In this document: piece by piece, positions 14,314-25,131 of the stretch | Numbering within the stretch: the first letter of the stretch is position 1 | How the letters are laid out: the number at the start of each line of letters is the position of its first letter | Assembly: GCA_002943765.1 (NCBI GenBank) | Contig: PQWQ01000019.1 | Span: 124,001-188,000, forward strand | Reading direction: 5' to 3' | Origin: Psoroptes ovis | Taxonomy: Eukaryota; Arthropoda; Arachnida; Sarcoptiformes; Psoroptidae | Length of the DNA stretch: 64,000 nucleotides | Position numbers and translations under genes: made by a program | Notes under the pieces: generated by a model | Databases searched by the model: none | The model's input: only the letters and a program-made list of their open reading frames with translations | Told to the model about the DNA's origin: nothing

Positions 14314-14696
14314 TCATTTCTTATTTAATCTAGCCAATTCTTCTTCTTTACGTTTATTATATTGTAATTGATATTCACGTGATGCTTTTTCCATTGAATA
14401 ACCTTGTTTTGCTTGATATTTACCAATCATTGCATTGGTAAACATACCGATACCGGATAATACCATCATAATTAATGCTGTATGTATTCTTGCTTTATCA
14501 TGTACACGTCTCATCATTGTTGAGCTGTTTGAATTGAATTGAATGCGATGAATTGAATTAAATTCAACCAAAATTGATTCAAAGATACAAACCTAACTGT
14601 TTTTGGAATTTGATCAGCGGATGGATATTTTTTGTATCGAACCAATAGCCATCGATCTAACGCCGTCGGATGGTGACCTTTTGGATCGGTCGACAT
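14314..14696 (-). CDS. FAM162/UPF0389 family single-pass membrane protein
   Basis: Two coding exons, 14696-14593 and 14524-14314 (315 nt, 104 aa), with the intron splitting a Ser codon. Exon 1 encodes MSTDPKGHHPTALDRWLLV and an IPKTV motif. Exon 2 encodes RRVHDKARIHTALIMM followed by a hydrophobic segment (about residues 49-65) and a basic, charged tail ending RLNKK. The order P-T-x-x-D, IP..., DKAR and a single membrane span is that of animal FAM162A/B, the UPF0389 family, whose human members are mitochondrial and linked to hypoxia-induced apoptosis. Function here is by family only. It lies tail-to-tail with MIX23 (298 bp gap) and head-to-head with POC1. Confidence 0.85.
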
Positions 14697-15116
14697 GATT
14701 TTTTAATTGATTGAATTTCGACTGGATTCAATATGGGCAATTTGGCATCAATTAATTTCAATTTAATCTGTTTTATTTATTTATTTATTTGTTTTTTATC
14801 AGGTCAATGACAAAAATAAATAAATAAATTTTTTTTACACAAAATCTATGAATAAAGCTTTTCTGATTTATTTTGAAAATTTTTGAACAAAAAATTTTCA
14901 ATTTGAATATTTATATTCATGTTCATTCAAATCCGATTCATTTGTTCAAATGTTGCTTAGCAACCACCAGATACAATCACCAATTTGACCATTACTAATG
15001 AATGAGTCAGATTAAATCGTATTTTTGATAAATTTTGATGAAAAATTCAAAATATTTTATGTTTGATTGAAATTTATCAAATTTATAATTGAAGCCAATC
15101 ACCTCACTCAAAAAAA
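14697..15116. promoter_or_regulatory. Shared upstream region of FAM162-like and POC1 genes
   Basis: A 420-bp gap between two divergent start codons must hold both promoters. It is AT-rich, with TTTA/AAAT repeats (14772-14828). I could pick out no specific factor site. Confidence 0.45.
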
Positions 15117-16445
15117 ATGGACAATGACAATATTAATGATCCAATATTTCTAAAATGTTATCAAAATCATCGTTTTTCAATCAACTGGATAACATTTTCA
15201 CCTGATTCAAATTATATTTGTTCAGCATCTGATGATAGTACATTAATGCTTTATTCATTAGATTATGATTTATTAGATAAATATGATGATCATCATTCAT
15301 CAAATAATAGTAGTAATGGTAGTAATGAACAATTAAATCGTACAACGACAACAAATTGTTATCGATTTATTGGCCATAAAGATTCGGTTACATCTGTATC
15401 GATGAATGATAATTTTATTGTATCCGTTTCGAAAGATGGTACAGCAAGATTATGGCGTTTAGATCAATTAACTTTGATTGATCAATTAAAAAGAGATTCA
15501 ATCAATGAATCCGTACAATATCGTTGCCATAAATCATCGATTAATTGTGTTGATATTAATAATAATTTGAATCAATTTTGTACTGCAAGTGATGATCAAA
15601 CAATAAAAATATGGTCAACAACATGTGCAAATAAATTAATGCATACATTAAGTGGTGTACACACGAATTGGATTCGTCATTCACGTTATTCTAATTTAAA
15701 CACGAATTTATTATCATCATGTGGTGATGATGGTCAAATATGTATTTGGGATATGCGTACGAAAGAAGCTGAAATACAGCTAAAATCTAAACGTAAATCA
15801 ACACATTTTCTAGGAATTAAATGGCATCCAACATGTGAATATATATTATCATCAGTCGGTTCTGATTATTTATTACGTATTTGGGATTTACGTTATGAAA
15901 AAACAATACAATTTTATCAATTACATCATAATATTGTTTCATCATGTGATTTTCATCCAAACGGACAATATCTATTGACATCGTCGATGGATCAAACATC
16001 GAAAATAATTGATGTTATTGAAGGCAAAGTATTGTTTACGTTGAAAGCTCATAATGGATCAGTGAATTGTGCACAATTTTCACCAAATGGTAAACACTTT
16101 GCTACTGCGGGACAAGATCGTGCTATTCTACTATGGCAATGTAATTTTATTGAAGAAAAAAGTTCAAACGATGACGATATCGGTACAATAACGAATTTCG
16201 ATTCAAATCATAAAACATTTACGCAAGATTCGAAACCAAAAGATTTAAAAAATATCAATGAAAATGATCTAATATCAAATGTAAATGTTGCAACATTATC
16301 ATCATCATCCTCATCATCAAATGTCAATGTGAATGTATTCAAATGTATATTACAACAGCTAGAAACAATGACTGATTCAATATTACAAATTGATAAACGT
16401 TTAACAATACTTGAAAATAGATTTAATCAATTTGTACGAAAATAA
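15117..16445 (+). CDS. POC1: POC1 centriolar WD40 protein
   Basis: Seven WD40 repeats (about residues 10-330) form a beta-propeller, followed by a low-complexity linker and a C-terminal coiled coil. Diagnostic features are RFIGHKDSVTSV, ASDDQTIKIWSTTCANKLMH, the HTNWIRHSRYS repeat, FHPNGQYLLTSSMDQTSKIID, and the terminal POC1 domain ILQIDKRLTILENRFNQFV. POC1 is built into centrioles and basal bodies and keeps their triplets intact. The gene is intronless here (442 aa, like human POC1A/B at 400-480). An Asn/Ser insertion follows the first repeat (about residues 62-75). The start codon follows an AT-rich leader, and its Kozak context is AAAAAAATGG. The 3' end is 96 bp from the convergent RXYLT1 stop codon. 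Confidence 0.92.
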   Translation: MDNDNINDPIFLKCYQNHRFSINWITFSPDSNYICSASDDSTLMLYSLDYDLLDKYDDHHSSNNSSNGSNEQLNRTTTTNCYRFIGHKDSVTSVSMNDNFIVSVSKDGTARLWRLDQLTLIDQLKRDSINESVQYRCHKSSINCVDINNNLNQFCTASDDQTIKIWSTTCANKLMHTLSGVHTNWIRHSRYSNLNTNLLSSCGDDGQICIWDMRTKEAEIQLKSKRKSTHFLGIKWHPTCEYILSSVGSDYLLRIWDLRYEKTIQFYQLHHNIVSSCDFHPNGQYLLTSSMDQTSKIIDVIEGKVLFTLKAHNGSVNCAQFSPNGKHFATAGQDRAILLWQCNFIEEKSSNDDDIGTITNFDSNHKTFTQDSKPKDLKNINENDLISNVNVATLSSSSSSSNVNVNVFKCILQQLETMTDSILQIDKRLTILENRFNQFVRK

Positions 16446-16541
16446 TACGATTGTTGTTTGTTTATTTATCCTCATTAATTTATTTACATAATTATTTTGA
16501 TCCATAAATACTGGTGATTGATCATATTATTATTATTATTA

Positions 16542-17801
16542 TTATAAATTTTCAAATTTTTCACTTAGAACATTAATAAAATGATTACGTAAACGTATAC
16601 GAAAACGATAATACCATTTGATTAGTTCTAATCGTTTTTGGATCATTTCTCTTTGATCTAATTGTTGAAATTTTTTCAAAATTCCCGGTAATTCTTTGGT
16701 CCAATTTCGTACATAAATAAATGGTGCATTATAATGTTTAAATAATCGTAATGACTTGTGTTGATCACAGTTTAAATGCTTATGGCTATAATTATTTGAT
16801 ATATCTTCAATAATCGGTATTGAACCATATTCAACAGCTTCCAATATACGATAACATTCTATGTTTAAGCCAGATGGACATATTGTCAAATCGGATGTGG
16901 ATAATCCATCGACATAACTGTTCATCGATTCTTTATTTTCGTTTGGCTGCCATTTTCTACGCACTTTTATCAAACAATTATAATCATTTTCAATCAGTAA
17001 ATTATAAACTGATTCACGTGTTGAATTTGGATAGATTGTCGCCTGAAAATTACAAACATATTGACGTTTTGTTTGTAAATCGACTGGTATTTCATTGAAA
17101 TTTGTTGAAGTCGATGGGAATTGACGATAAGTTGCAACACCTAATGGCCATTGATATATGAATTGATTGTCAATCAATTTAGAATCATATACAAGAAATA
17201 CGAAGCGTAAATTTTTCATTTGGTTCATTTGATTCGTAAACCATTGATTATTACAATATTCATTTCCCAATGCAATGATTCCAATGTTTTTCGTTGAATT
17301 ATTTTTGAAAACTGTTTCAATCCATCTCAATGAATAATTTATTTTATTTTTATCACGCCAATTTAGAATCAAAATCAAATTTTTCGGTTCAAATGAATTA
17401 AAACTTTGTGGCTTCAATGATGGACCAGTACGAAATAATAGCTGAAATTGTCCTACGATTTTTGTACCTTCTGAATAAAGATCATAATCAATGGCTTGAT
17501 TCGGCAATAGTTTCGATTCAATTCGGCCACCAATGATTGATTCCCAAAAATATTCACCAATAGCAGATTTACTCCATATTTCAATCAAAAATTTTTCAGA
17601 ATTTGCATTATTTTGGCCCAAAGGATAATCATTGATCAATGGTCTTTGTGTACGATCAGAATCAAGCTCAGTGGTAAATAAATAAATTAAAATCAATGAA
17701 AAATTAATAATAATAATCAAAGCGAATAACTTTAAGCAAAAATTCATTTGACATTTTAATTTTGAATTAAAAAATCTATTTTGAAAATTTGAAAATTTCA
17801 A
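16542..17801 (-). CDS. RXYLT1: Ribitol-5-phosphate xylosyltransferase 1 (TMEM5)
   Basis: A type II Golgi membrane glycosyltransferase. In vertebrates it adds xylose to ribitol-5-phosphate during matriglycan synthesis on alpha-dystroglycan. A single exon encodes 419 aa (human about 443). An N-terminal signal anchor spans about residues 24-43 (LFALIIIINFSLILIYLF). The luminal catalytic region keeps family motifs: GIIALGNEYCNNQWF, FVFLVYDS, QWPLGVATYRQFP, YVCNFQATIYPNSTRE, SDLTICPSGLNIECYRILEAVEYGSIPIIED and a C-terminal LIKWYYRFRIRLRNHFINVL. Several N-glycosylation sequons (NNST, NYSH, NWTK) fit a luminal domain. No breaks are seen. The identification is strong from this run of motifs. Confidence 0.92.
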   Translation of the reverse strand: MKFSNFQNRFFNSKLKCQMNFCLKLFALIIIINFSLILIYLFTTELDSDRTQRPLINDYPLGQNNANSEKFLIEIWSKSAIGEYFWESIIGGRIESKLLPNQAIDYDLYSEGTKIVGQFQLLFRTGPSLKPQSFNSFEPKNLILILNWRDKNKINYSLRWIETVFKNNSTKNIGIIALGNEYCNNQWFTNQMNQMKNLRFVFLVYDSKLIDNQFIYQWPLGVATYRQFPSTSTNFNEIPVDLQTKRQYVCNFQATIYPNSTRESVYNLLIENDYNCLIKVRRKWQPNENKESMNSYVDGLSTSDLTICPSGLNIECYRILEAVEYGSIPIIEDISNNYSHKHLNCDQHKSLRLFKHYNAPFIYVRNWTKELPGILKKFQQLDQREMIQKRLELIKWYYRFRIRLRNHFINVLSEKFENL

Positions 17802-19446
17802 AAAACAAAAACAATGACTATTTCAACTCAAAAAGCACGGCAGTGTCGCAATAGTCGCCGATCGGTAGCTTCATTTGCTCGATTCAAGATTTTTTTTTTT
17901 TGATCAATCTATTTTTTCATGTCATCAACAATGTCTTACATGGATTTAAACATGTCGAAACATTAATTACTTGAACATCTGTTATCTAAATATTAAAAAA
18001 TCAATTAAATAGTAGCTGAACATACGGATTTAATCAATCGAAAATCATTTCGAGCATTCGAAATTCATTAATTTTGCACACGTAAAAAGGTTAGTGCCAT
18101 TTATTTGCAATGAAAAATCATTCATTTGAATTCATTCATTGTTTTCTCAAGTACAAAAATCATTGATTTTTCAATAATTTTTTCAGTTTGAAATTCAAAT
18201 TGAAAACATACAAATACACTGATCAAAACATTGTCACATTATTTCCTTTTTGTCGAAATATATGTGTGTTTGTTTTGTCATATTCAAATTCAATTGACAT
18301 ATTACAATCAGTGTTATTATTAACATTATTACGATTTGCTGCCTACTGACATTTTTTCCTGATTTTATTGAGAAAACAAATATTATTTTAATATTTTGGC
18401 GGCCAAAGGAAAAACTGTTCAATAATTATTGATTATTTATCAAAATATCAACAAAAACAAACGACCAAGCAATATTATTGAGTGTTCATTCATTTGAACA
18501 TTAATTTTGAATAATAATAATTGACCATCAATCTGCTATATCTGATTATAATTCAATTTAGTGCATTTGATCGAGATTGTAATTTGCATATGATTTATGA
18601 TTGCTTTTTTCTAGTTCAATCAATTCAATTCAACTCCCAATAGGAATTCAATCAAATCATCTGATTCAATTTTAGAGTTTCCAATATTATTATTTCATTA
18701 TTATTCCTTATTATAATTGAATCATCAATATATATTTCAAATCATTTCCATTAATATCAATCAGATAGATAAATTTACAATTTTCTGACACACATATATA
18801 ATCTCTAGTGTGTGTGTGTGTGTTTATCAAAGATATATTTCCATATTATAAATTAGATGTTATATAGTCGAGATTTATCACCATTTATCTCTATTATATA
18901 TCTCTCTATGTGTTTGTGTTTATTTTTGTTTTGATATATATTTGTTTTACATATGTTTCAAGTGTTTGATTTTTTTTTTTTTTCATTTTATATAATAATT
19001 TTCATTCATTTTCAGTGTATTAGTTGTTATATATGATATTAATATTACTGTGTTTAATGCGAAAAAAAACCCTTAAAAAAATCAAAATAAATAATAAAAT
19101 TAAAGTGAAAATCACTGAATGAATCCATCAATGATGATGATGGTGTTGAGCAATTAAATTGTTTGTGTTTGTTTTTGATATTTGTTGTTTCAACAAATTT
19201 CACTTATTTTCTGTTATTTCAAATATTTTTGATATTTTTTTGAATTAATTTCTTAATTTTTTTTTCGCAATTTCTGATTTTGACAGCCAATTCGACTTGA
19301 TTCAAAATCAAAGCATCACCTGATCACTGCGGAAAATTTATTTTCTTTGAAACTCTTGGCAACGTTTATGCATTTTTCAATATTTGATTCTAGTCTAATA
19401 CCTTATTATCATTTAAAATAAGTGAATCCGAACAATAAATAAATCG
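17802..19446. other. Intergenic between divergent RXYLT1 and PIP4K2
   Basis: 1.6 kb of AT-rich non-coding sequence. It has a GT run near 18810-18822, TATA/ATAT patches around 18720-18960 and homopolymer T and A runs. It must contain both promoters and 5' leaders. I see no open frame, RNA gene or repeat family member. Confidence 0.45.
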
Positions 19447-20814
19447 ATGAAAATGTCATCAAATCATTCGAAACCAATGAAAGTGAAAACAAAACGTTTC
19501 AAACCGAAACATCAAAAATCAAAATTATTTCGTGCTTCAGAACCATTATTTTCAGTATTTATGTGGGGCATTAATCATACAATAAATGAATTAACACATG
19601 TAAATACTCCTGTAATGTTAATGCCAGATGATTTTAAGGCACATACAAAAGTAAAAATTGATAATTATTGTTTCAATAAAGAAAATATGCCATCACATTT
19701 CAAAGTGAAAGAATATTGTCCATTAGTATTTCAAAATTTACGTGAACGTTTTCATATTGATGATGTTGATTATATGAATTCATTGACAAAACATCAACCA
19801 CGTGAACATATTGTATCGGGTAAAGCAAGTACAAAATTTTATGAATCATATGATCGTCTATTTTTGCTAAAAATTTTGACAAGCGAAGAAGTTGAATCGA
19901 TGCATCATTTATTAGAAGAATATCATCCTTATATTGTCGAAAGACATGGTAAAACATTATTACCACAATATCTTGGAATGTATCGTTTGACAGTGGATGG
20001 AAATGAAACATATATTTGTGTAATGAGAAATATTTGTTCATCACAATATATTAATGTACATCGTATTTATGATCTCAAAGGATCGACTGTTGATCGTGAA
20101 GCAAGTGAAAAAGATAAAACATTAGAGATACCCATTTATAAAGATAATGATTTCACTCGTGATGGTGTTCATATATATGCCGGTGAAGAATGGAAAAGAA
20201 AATTTATGGAAATGCTCGAAGCCGATACAACATTTTTGATGAAAAAAAATATAATGGATTATTCATTATGTGTTGCCATACATGATTGTGAACGTGCTGA
20301 ACAAGAACGTGAACAACGTCATCAAGAATTATTGAATTCACAATTTAGTGCTGAAGATGAAGAAGCTGATACTAGTGGTGATAATTGTTGTCATCAACAA
20401 TCACAACAACAACAACAACCATCAATGTTATCGCCGCCAGATTCACCTGAATCACAATCACAACCAAAATTATCGGCCGATTCTGATAATGTATTACTAT
20501 ACGCGAGTGAAAATGCAATCGATCCTCACAGAGACATTTATGCTGTTGTTTCGACCAAAGGTTTGCATTCAAATGTTTTGCCCATTTACTTATTAATCAC
20601 ATTTTTTATTTATTTATCGGTCAAAATAGAATCACCAAAACGTGAAATATATTTCATCGGTATTGTCGATATATTAACACAATTCGGCATACGTAAACGC
20701 ACAGCATTAGCAGCCAAAACAGTTAAACATGGTACAACAGCTGAAATATCGACTGTACATCCTGAACAATATGCCAAACGTTTTTGCGATTTTATTAACA
20801 AAGTTATTCAATGA
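19447..20814 (+). CDS. PIP4K2: Phosphatidylinositol 5-phosphate 4-kinase type 2
   Basis: The enzyme phosphorylates PI5P at the 4-position to give PI(4,5)P2. Coding exons are 19447-20560 and 20630-20814 (1,299 nt, 432 aa). The 69-nt intron (GTTTGC...AATAG) has no stop and is a multiple of three, so the unspliced frame stays open. Splicing gives STKESPKREIYFIG, which matches the family; retention inserts 23 mostly hydrophobic residues. Kinase features include HIVSGKASTKFYESYDRLFLLKIL (ATP-binding Lys), IYDLKGSTVDREAS, KKNIMDYSLCVAIH, the VDILTQF motif, and the activation loop AAKTVKHGTTAEISTVHPEQY, which is type 2-like and not type 1. A Gln/Ser insertion sits between DEEADTSG and NVLLYASE (about residues 305-355). 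Confidence 0.93.
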   Translation: MKMSSNHSKPMKVKTKRFKPKHQKSKLFRASEPLFSVFMWGINHTINELTHVNTPVMLMPDDFKAHTKVKIDNYCFNKENMPSHFKVKEYCPLVFQNLRERFHIDDVDYMNSLTKHQPREHIVSGKASTKFYESYDRLFLLKILTSEEVESMHHLLEEYHPYIVERHGKTLLPQYLGMYRLTVDGNETYICVMRNICSSQYINVHRIYDLKGSTVDREASEKDKTLEIPIYKDNDFTRDGVHIYAGEEWKRKFMEMLEADTTFLMKKNIMDYSLCVAIHDCERAEQEREQRHQELLNSQFSAEDEEADTSGDNCCHQQSQQQQQPSMLSPPDSPESQSQPKLSADSDNVLLYASENAIDPHRDIYAVVSTKGLHSNVLPIYLLITFFIYLSVKIESPKREIYFIGIVDILTQFGIRKRTALAAKTVKHGTTAEISTVHPEQYAKRFCDFINKVIQ

Positions 20815-21682
20815 AGAAATGTGAACACCAATGACTTTGGATGTCAGAAAATTGAATTCTTCAATCCTATGATACCAGGCGTACATTGTATTCATGTATG
20901 CTCGAAATTAATATCAAATGGATCAATCATTTCATCTTTATTATTATCATCATTTTCATTATCATAATTGATTCCTCCCTTAAATTTCAATCTAAACATT
21001 TCATATATTTCCATACACATCTAAATATCATCCATTCAATCATGATCATTGTTGAAAAAATATTGAAAACGACAAGATATTTTTTTCTATTCATAATCCA
21101 CAATGGTCCACATACAACAAAGATGAATTAATTTTCTTTAAGAAAAAAAAGAAAAATGCTCATTGAATCAAAGATGATAGAAATCGATTATCAATCAATC
21201 AATGAATCCAAGAATCGAAACAAATATGACCAAATACACATTGATAATGATAATAATGAATGTGATTGATTTGAAAAATAAACAATTGTCGAATGAAGAT
21301 CACAAATTATTACGGATTGTGGCTGCAATACTTTACATTTAAAAATAAATCATCAATAATGAAATGATGAAGCATTCATCGGTTTCATATTCATGAATCC
21401 TTTCGTAGGAAATTATTTAGTTTAGATTTAAACATTATTATCATTATCATTATTATAGAAGAATATCATTTGATTTCAATTATTACAATTATTATTGAAC
21501 TTAATATACTACAAAATGAACAAACAAAAACAGAAATGATGATCATTTTATGATTTAAATCAAATTTTTTTTTTTTGTGTTTTGAATTTTGATTTTTTTT
21601 CACTTCACTTTCCTTTTGTATTTTTTTTTTAGATATTAAAATGTTTGATTTCTTTTTTTCTTATTAATTTCATTGAATCGAT
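20815..21682. other. Intergenic between convergent PIP4K2 and CISD3
   Basis: 870 bp of AT-rich sequence between two stop codons, holding the 3' untranslated regions of both genes. Short ATT/AAT repeats and T runs (21568-21630) are present. No coding or RNA feature is recognisable. Confidence 0.5.
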
Positions 21683-22276
21683 TTATTTCTTTTTAATTTT
21701 TTCAACAATCATCGACGGTGAATGATGATCTCGAATGGTTGAATGACCTTCTTGTATCGATTTATCACGATGTCGGCCATCACAAAATGGTGGATGTCGT
21801 GTTTGTTTACAATTACAAAACCAATAATCTTTGGTCTCTTGACAATCCCAACGTAATGGTTTTAATTTAATTTTTAAATGTTCATCACGATGTGTACCAT
21901 CACAGAATGGCTATGTTTAAAAAAATCGAATGAATTTGAATCAATTCATTTTTTTTCATAGCGTAAAACTAACCTGTTTATGACTATGGCCACAACTACA
22001 CCAAACATATGATTTACCAGCAATACAATGATATTTGAATGGTTTTTTATCATAAACAATACCATATTGATTTTGTTGTTGTTCATATTCGGGATATAAT
22101 TTTTTCGATTCAAAATCAGTGATTTCATTTTTTATTTGTTTTGTTTTTGGATCTGAATCATCGAAAAATTTACTCTTATTACTGCTGGAACATAATTGGC
22201 GTATAGTGAAGTATCTCGGTAATTTAATCAATGATGAACCAGATTTAATTTGATTCAGAATCATTGCGGAATTCAT
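21683..22276 (-). CDS. CISD3: CISD3-like mitochondrial iron-sulfur protein with two CDGSH domains
   Basis: Coding exons are 22276-21974 and 21910-21683 (531 nt, 176 aa), joined in phase 0. A basic, Ser-rich N-terminus (MNSAMILNQIKSGSSLIKLPRYF) looks like a mitochondrial presequence. Two CDGSH-type motifs follow. The first, YVWCSCGHSHKQ, is completed across the intron by PFCDGTHRDEH; the second is WFCNCKQTRHPPFCDGRHRDK. Each supplies three Cys and one His for a 2Fe-2S cluster. Two tandem clusters with no transmembrane anchor is the CISD3 (MiNT, Miner2) layout, a matrix protein; CISD1/2 have one motif plus an anchor. The C-terminus is Lys-rich (IVEKIKKK). It is divergent from NOM1 with only 188 bp between start codons. 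Confidence 0.92.
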
Positions 22277-22366
22277 GTATGGTCAGGATTTGTGTTTTTC
22301 CGAATCAAAAATTTAAAATCAAATGTTTTTTTCATTTGTTTATAAACAAACAAATACATTTAATTA

Positions 22367-22378
22367 GCAGCGCCACCT
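22367..22378 (-). promoter_or_regulatory. CTCF-like motif in the CISD3/NOM1 divergent promoter
   Basis: The minus strand reads AGGTGGCGCTGC, the best CTCF core match in the window (AGGTGGCGC). It lies in the 188-bp gap between the divergent start codons of CISD3 and NOM1, about 87 bp before the NOM1 ATG. Binding is inferred. Confidence 0.5.
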
Positions 22379-22464
22379 ATCGTCGGTATCCGACACTAAA
22401 AATAGACCATGTGCTCCATTTGGATATCTTTGATTTTTTTGAAATAATTTCAAATCAATTCATC

Positions 22465-24711
22465 ATGGATCGTAAATTCAAACGTAAACTGATGCGAAAA
22501 GCTAAAAAGAAACGTAATGATTCATATCATCGACACCTTAAGATTACCAGCAATCAATTTGATGATTCTGATCAACCAAAGTCTAATCGAATGAAAACAA
22601 ATTCAAAGATCATGAAAACAAAATTTAAAAAACATGATGTCGGTTACGATTATAACTCTGATGATAATAATGATGATGATGATGATTATGACGAGAGAAA
22701 AGTGAAAAATGAATTCAATCAACATCAACGACGATTAATACGTGAAGAAGAAAAAGAAATCAAAAGGTATGAAAAATTGCTGAAACTTCGTAGCTACACG
22801 AAGCGTAATAAGCTACCGAAATCATTTTATATGGATGGTTTAGCTGATTTGATTGAATTTTGTGATAAACGTGATAATAAGAAGAATGATAATGAGCTTG
22901 TTGATGATCAAGATGATTCGATGCAAGATATGGATCAAGATGAAGATGATTTTAATGATGAAGAACAAAATGATGATATGGATGATGAAGAAATGGATGA
23001 AAATGACGATGATGCTCTTGACGATGACACCAATGATGCCAACGAAGAATTTGAGGATAATAATAATGATAATAATGAAGATGATGATGATGATTCGAAT
23101 GAATTACACGAAGATATATACGGTTTTCTACGTGATAAACATGGAAACATTGTACGAACAGATGATTCAACAAATCAACGAGCCAGCGAAAAAGAACGTG
23201 AAGAATTCATCCGTAACATTGTGGTTGATGAAAACATTCAACGTAAATTACGTGGTCTATTAAATCGTCTGACATCGACAAACATTAAAATAATTTCGAA
23301 TGAAATTCTTCAATTATATCGATCAAATGGTCGACATATTATCAACAAAGGTTTGATGAATTGTTTGGATAAAATAATTATCGAATGTAAATATTTGCTG
23401 CCATCAAAATTATATACAGAATTAGCATTGGTAATAGTAATTTTGAATTATGAAATCAAAGATGATATTATCGGTAGTTATTTTATTCATACATTAATAT
23501 GTCGTTTTGATTCAATGATCAGCAATAATGATTATTATGAAACATCAGATAAAAGACTTAATAATTTGATAATATTCATATTGAATTTATACACCATTGG
23601 ACTGATAGATTATCAATTGATATATGATTTAATTGATAAATTTTTAGCCGATAAATTTACTCAGTCGAAATCGATCGAAATTATTGATTTAATATTGAAA
23701 TTGGTTGGATTTCAATTGCGTAAAGATAATCCATTGAAGTTGAAACAATTAATTTTGAAAATACAAGAATTATGCCAAAATATTGATAATAATCACAGCA
23801 GCAATAAACGTATTAAATTCATTCTTGAATCATTGATTACGATAAAAAATAATAATTTCACAAAATTCAAAACAATGAATGATGAATCTGATACGACCAT
23901 TGTCATTATGAACGATCTGATTGAGCAAATAATGAAATCTGTGCTGAAAAAGACCAAAATATCACCAATATCTGGACAATATGATGCAATATTACAAAGC
24001 TCGTATTGGAATTCATATCAAAAACAAATTGTACCGCTTTCAAATGCTACGAATGATGAAAAAATCAACATTGAATCATCATCAACAAATCATGAAAGTG
24101 AAATTTTTGATAAATTATGTCGAAAATTACGGCTTAATACACCGTTACGTCGACAATTATTCGGTGCAATATATGCACAACAAGATTTTATACAAACAGC
24201 TGCTAAATTAATATCGATTGGTAAACGAAATTCATCCGAAATCATCAATGTAATCATACATGTCGGTATTAATGAACAAAATTATAATAAATATTATTTT
24301 TATTTACTAAAATATTTGGTAAATCTTAATCGTAAATATCGTATTGCATTAGATTTTGCTATTCGAGATAAATTAATTGATTTGAAATCATTATCAGCTA
24401 CCAATCGCCAACAATTACAACAATTAATTTATGATTTATTAATTGATAATTGTTTGAATATAACATGTTTCAAAGTGATTGAATTTTCCGATATGAATGA
24501 AATGTATGTAAAATTTATACGCAGTATATTTGAATCAATATTTGAAAATCAATCCGATGAAACAATTAAAGTGATATTGGATAAAATATCGAAAAAAGAT
24601 TCAAGATTTAAATCAGCATTGAAACTGTTTATTGCTTGTTTTATGGATAAAAATGCAAAAGATCGATTGACCAGTATTAAACAGTTACAAGTTCAATCAA
24701 ATTTTATTTGA
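22465..24711 (+). CDS. NOM1: Nucleolar MIF4G domain protein 1 (NOM1/Sgd1)
   Basis: A nucleolar factor for 40S ribosome biogenesis. In animals it binds the eIF4A-like helicase and PP1. I choose the ATG at 22465 (748 aa, MDRKFKRKLMRKAKKK) because an upstream in-frame extension runs through the promoter and has no family character. The N-terminus is Lys/Arg-rich. Then comes an Asp/Glu/Asn-rich stretch (about residues 70-290) with KSFYMDGLADLIEF embedded. A MIF4G domain (NIQRKLRGLLNRLTSTNIKIISNEILQLY...) runs to about residue 480. The SSYWNSYQKQI linker follows, and an MA3 domain (LRRQLFGAIYAQQDFIQTAAKLISIGKRNS...) ends with FIACFMDKNAKDRL. There is a single exon. Length is slightly below human NOM1 (860). 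Confidence 0.9.
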   Translation: MDRKFKRKLMRKAKKKRNDSYHRHLKITSNQFDDSDQPKSNRMKTNSKIMKTKFKKHDVGYDYNSDDNNDDDDDYDERKVKNEFNQHQRRLIREEEKEIKRYEKLLKLRSYTKRNKLPKSFYMDGLADLIEFCDKRDNKKNDNELVDDQDDSMQDMDQDEDDFNDEEQNDDMDDEEMDENDDDALDDDTNDANEEFEDNNNDNNEDDDDDSNELHEDIYGFLRDKHGNIVRTDDSTNQRASEKEREEFIRNIVVDENIQRKLRGLLNRLTSTNIKIISNEILQLYRSNGRHIINKGLMNCLDKIIIECKYLLPSKLYTELALVIVILNYEIKDDIIGSYFIHTLICRFDSMISNNDYYETSDKRLNNLIIFILNLYTIGLIDYQLIYDLIDKFLADKFTQSKSIEIIDLILKLVGFQLRKDNPLKLKQLILKIQELCQNIDNNHSSNKRIKFILESLITIKNNNFTKFKTMNDESDTTIVIMNDLIEQIMKSVLKKTKISPISGQYDAILQSSYWNSYQKQIVPLSNATNDEKINIESSSTNHESEIFDKLCRKLRLNTPLRRQLFGAIYAQQDFIQTAAKLISIGKRNSSEIINVIIHVGINEQNYNKYYFYLLKYLVNLNRKYRIALDFAIRDKLIDLKSLSATNRQQLQQLIYDLLIDNCLNITCFKVIEFSDMNEMYVKFIRSIFESIFENQSDETIKVILDKISKKDSRFKSALKLFIACFMDKNAKDRLTSIKQLQVQSNFI

Positions 24712-25131
24712 AATTAATATTTTTTTTTATTCGTATAAGTTGGGAAAGATGAAACGTTGGGCACAAAGCAAAGAAAAACAATAAATAATTGTAATTATCA
24801 ATAATAGAAATTTATGAGATCAACCCATTGTCAACTCATTGTTCATCAATCATCATAATCATTGAACATTACAATCTCTGTTTCAGCAGTCTTAGCAAAT
24901 GTCAATTAGTGAATTGATCGGTCGACATTCGATTCGATCGATCAACCCTTTAATTGACCGATTAATCAAATTAAATTGATTGGTCAATTAGTGTGAAAAT
25001 AACAAGAAATAGGAGGAGTTGATGTGTGAAAATTGATAAATCAATTGAAATTATTGGTTGACGATGTATTTTTTCTTTCCTGAATATTTTCCATGAATAA
25101 ATTTAAATTTTCACATATCGAAATTCCACAT
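24712..25131. other. Intergenic between convergent NOM1 and the M13 peptidase
   Basis: 420 bp of AT-rich sequence with GATCGAT-type short repeats near 24918-24950. It holds the 3' untranslated regions of both genes. No open frame is seen. Confidence 0.5.

Noticed and set aside
22853..23263. Met/Ile-rich and Ser-rich frames overlapping NOM1
   Set aside because: Out-of-frame readings of the Asp/Glu-coding repeat of NOM1.
24712..25131. GATCGAT-rich words near 24930 as a regulatory site or transposon end
   Set aside because: Short and common in this AT-rich background; no inverted repeat or target duplication could be defined.
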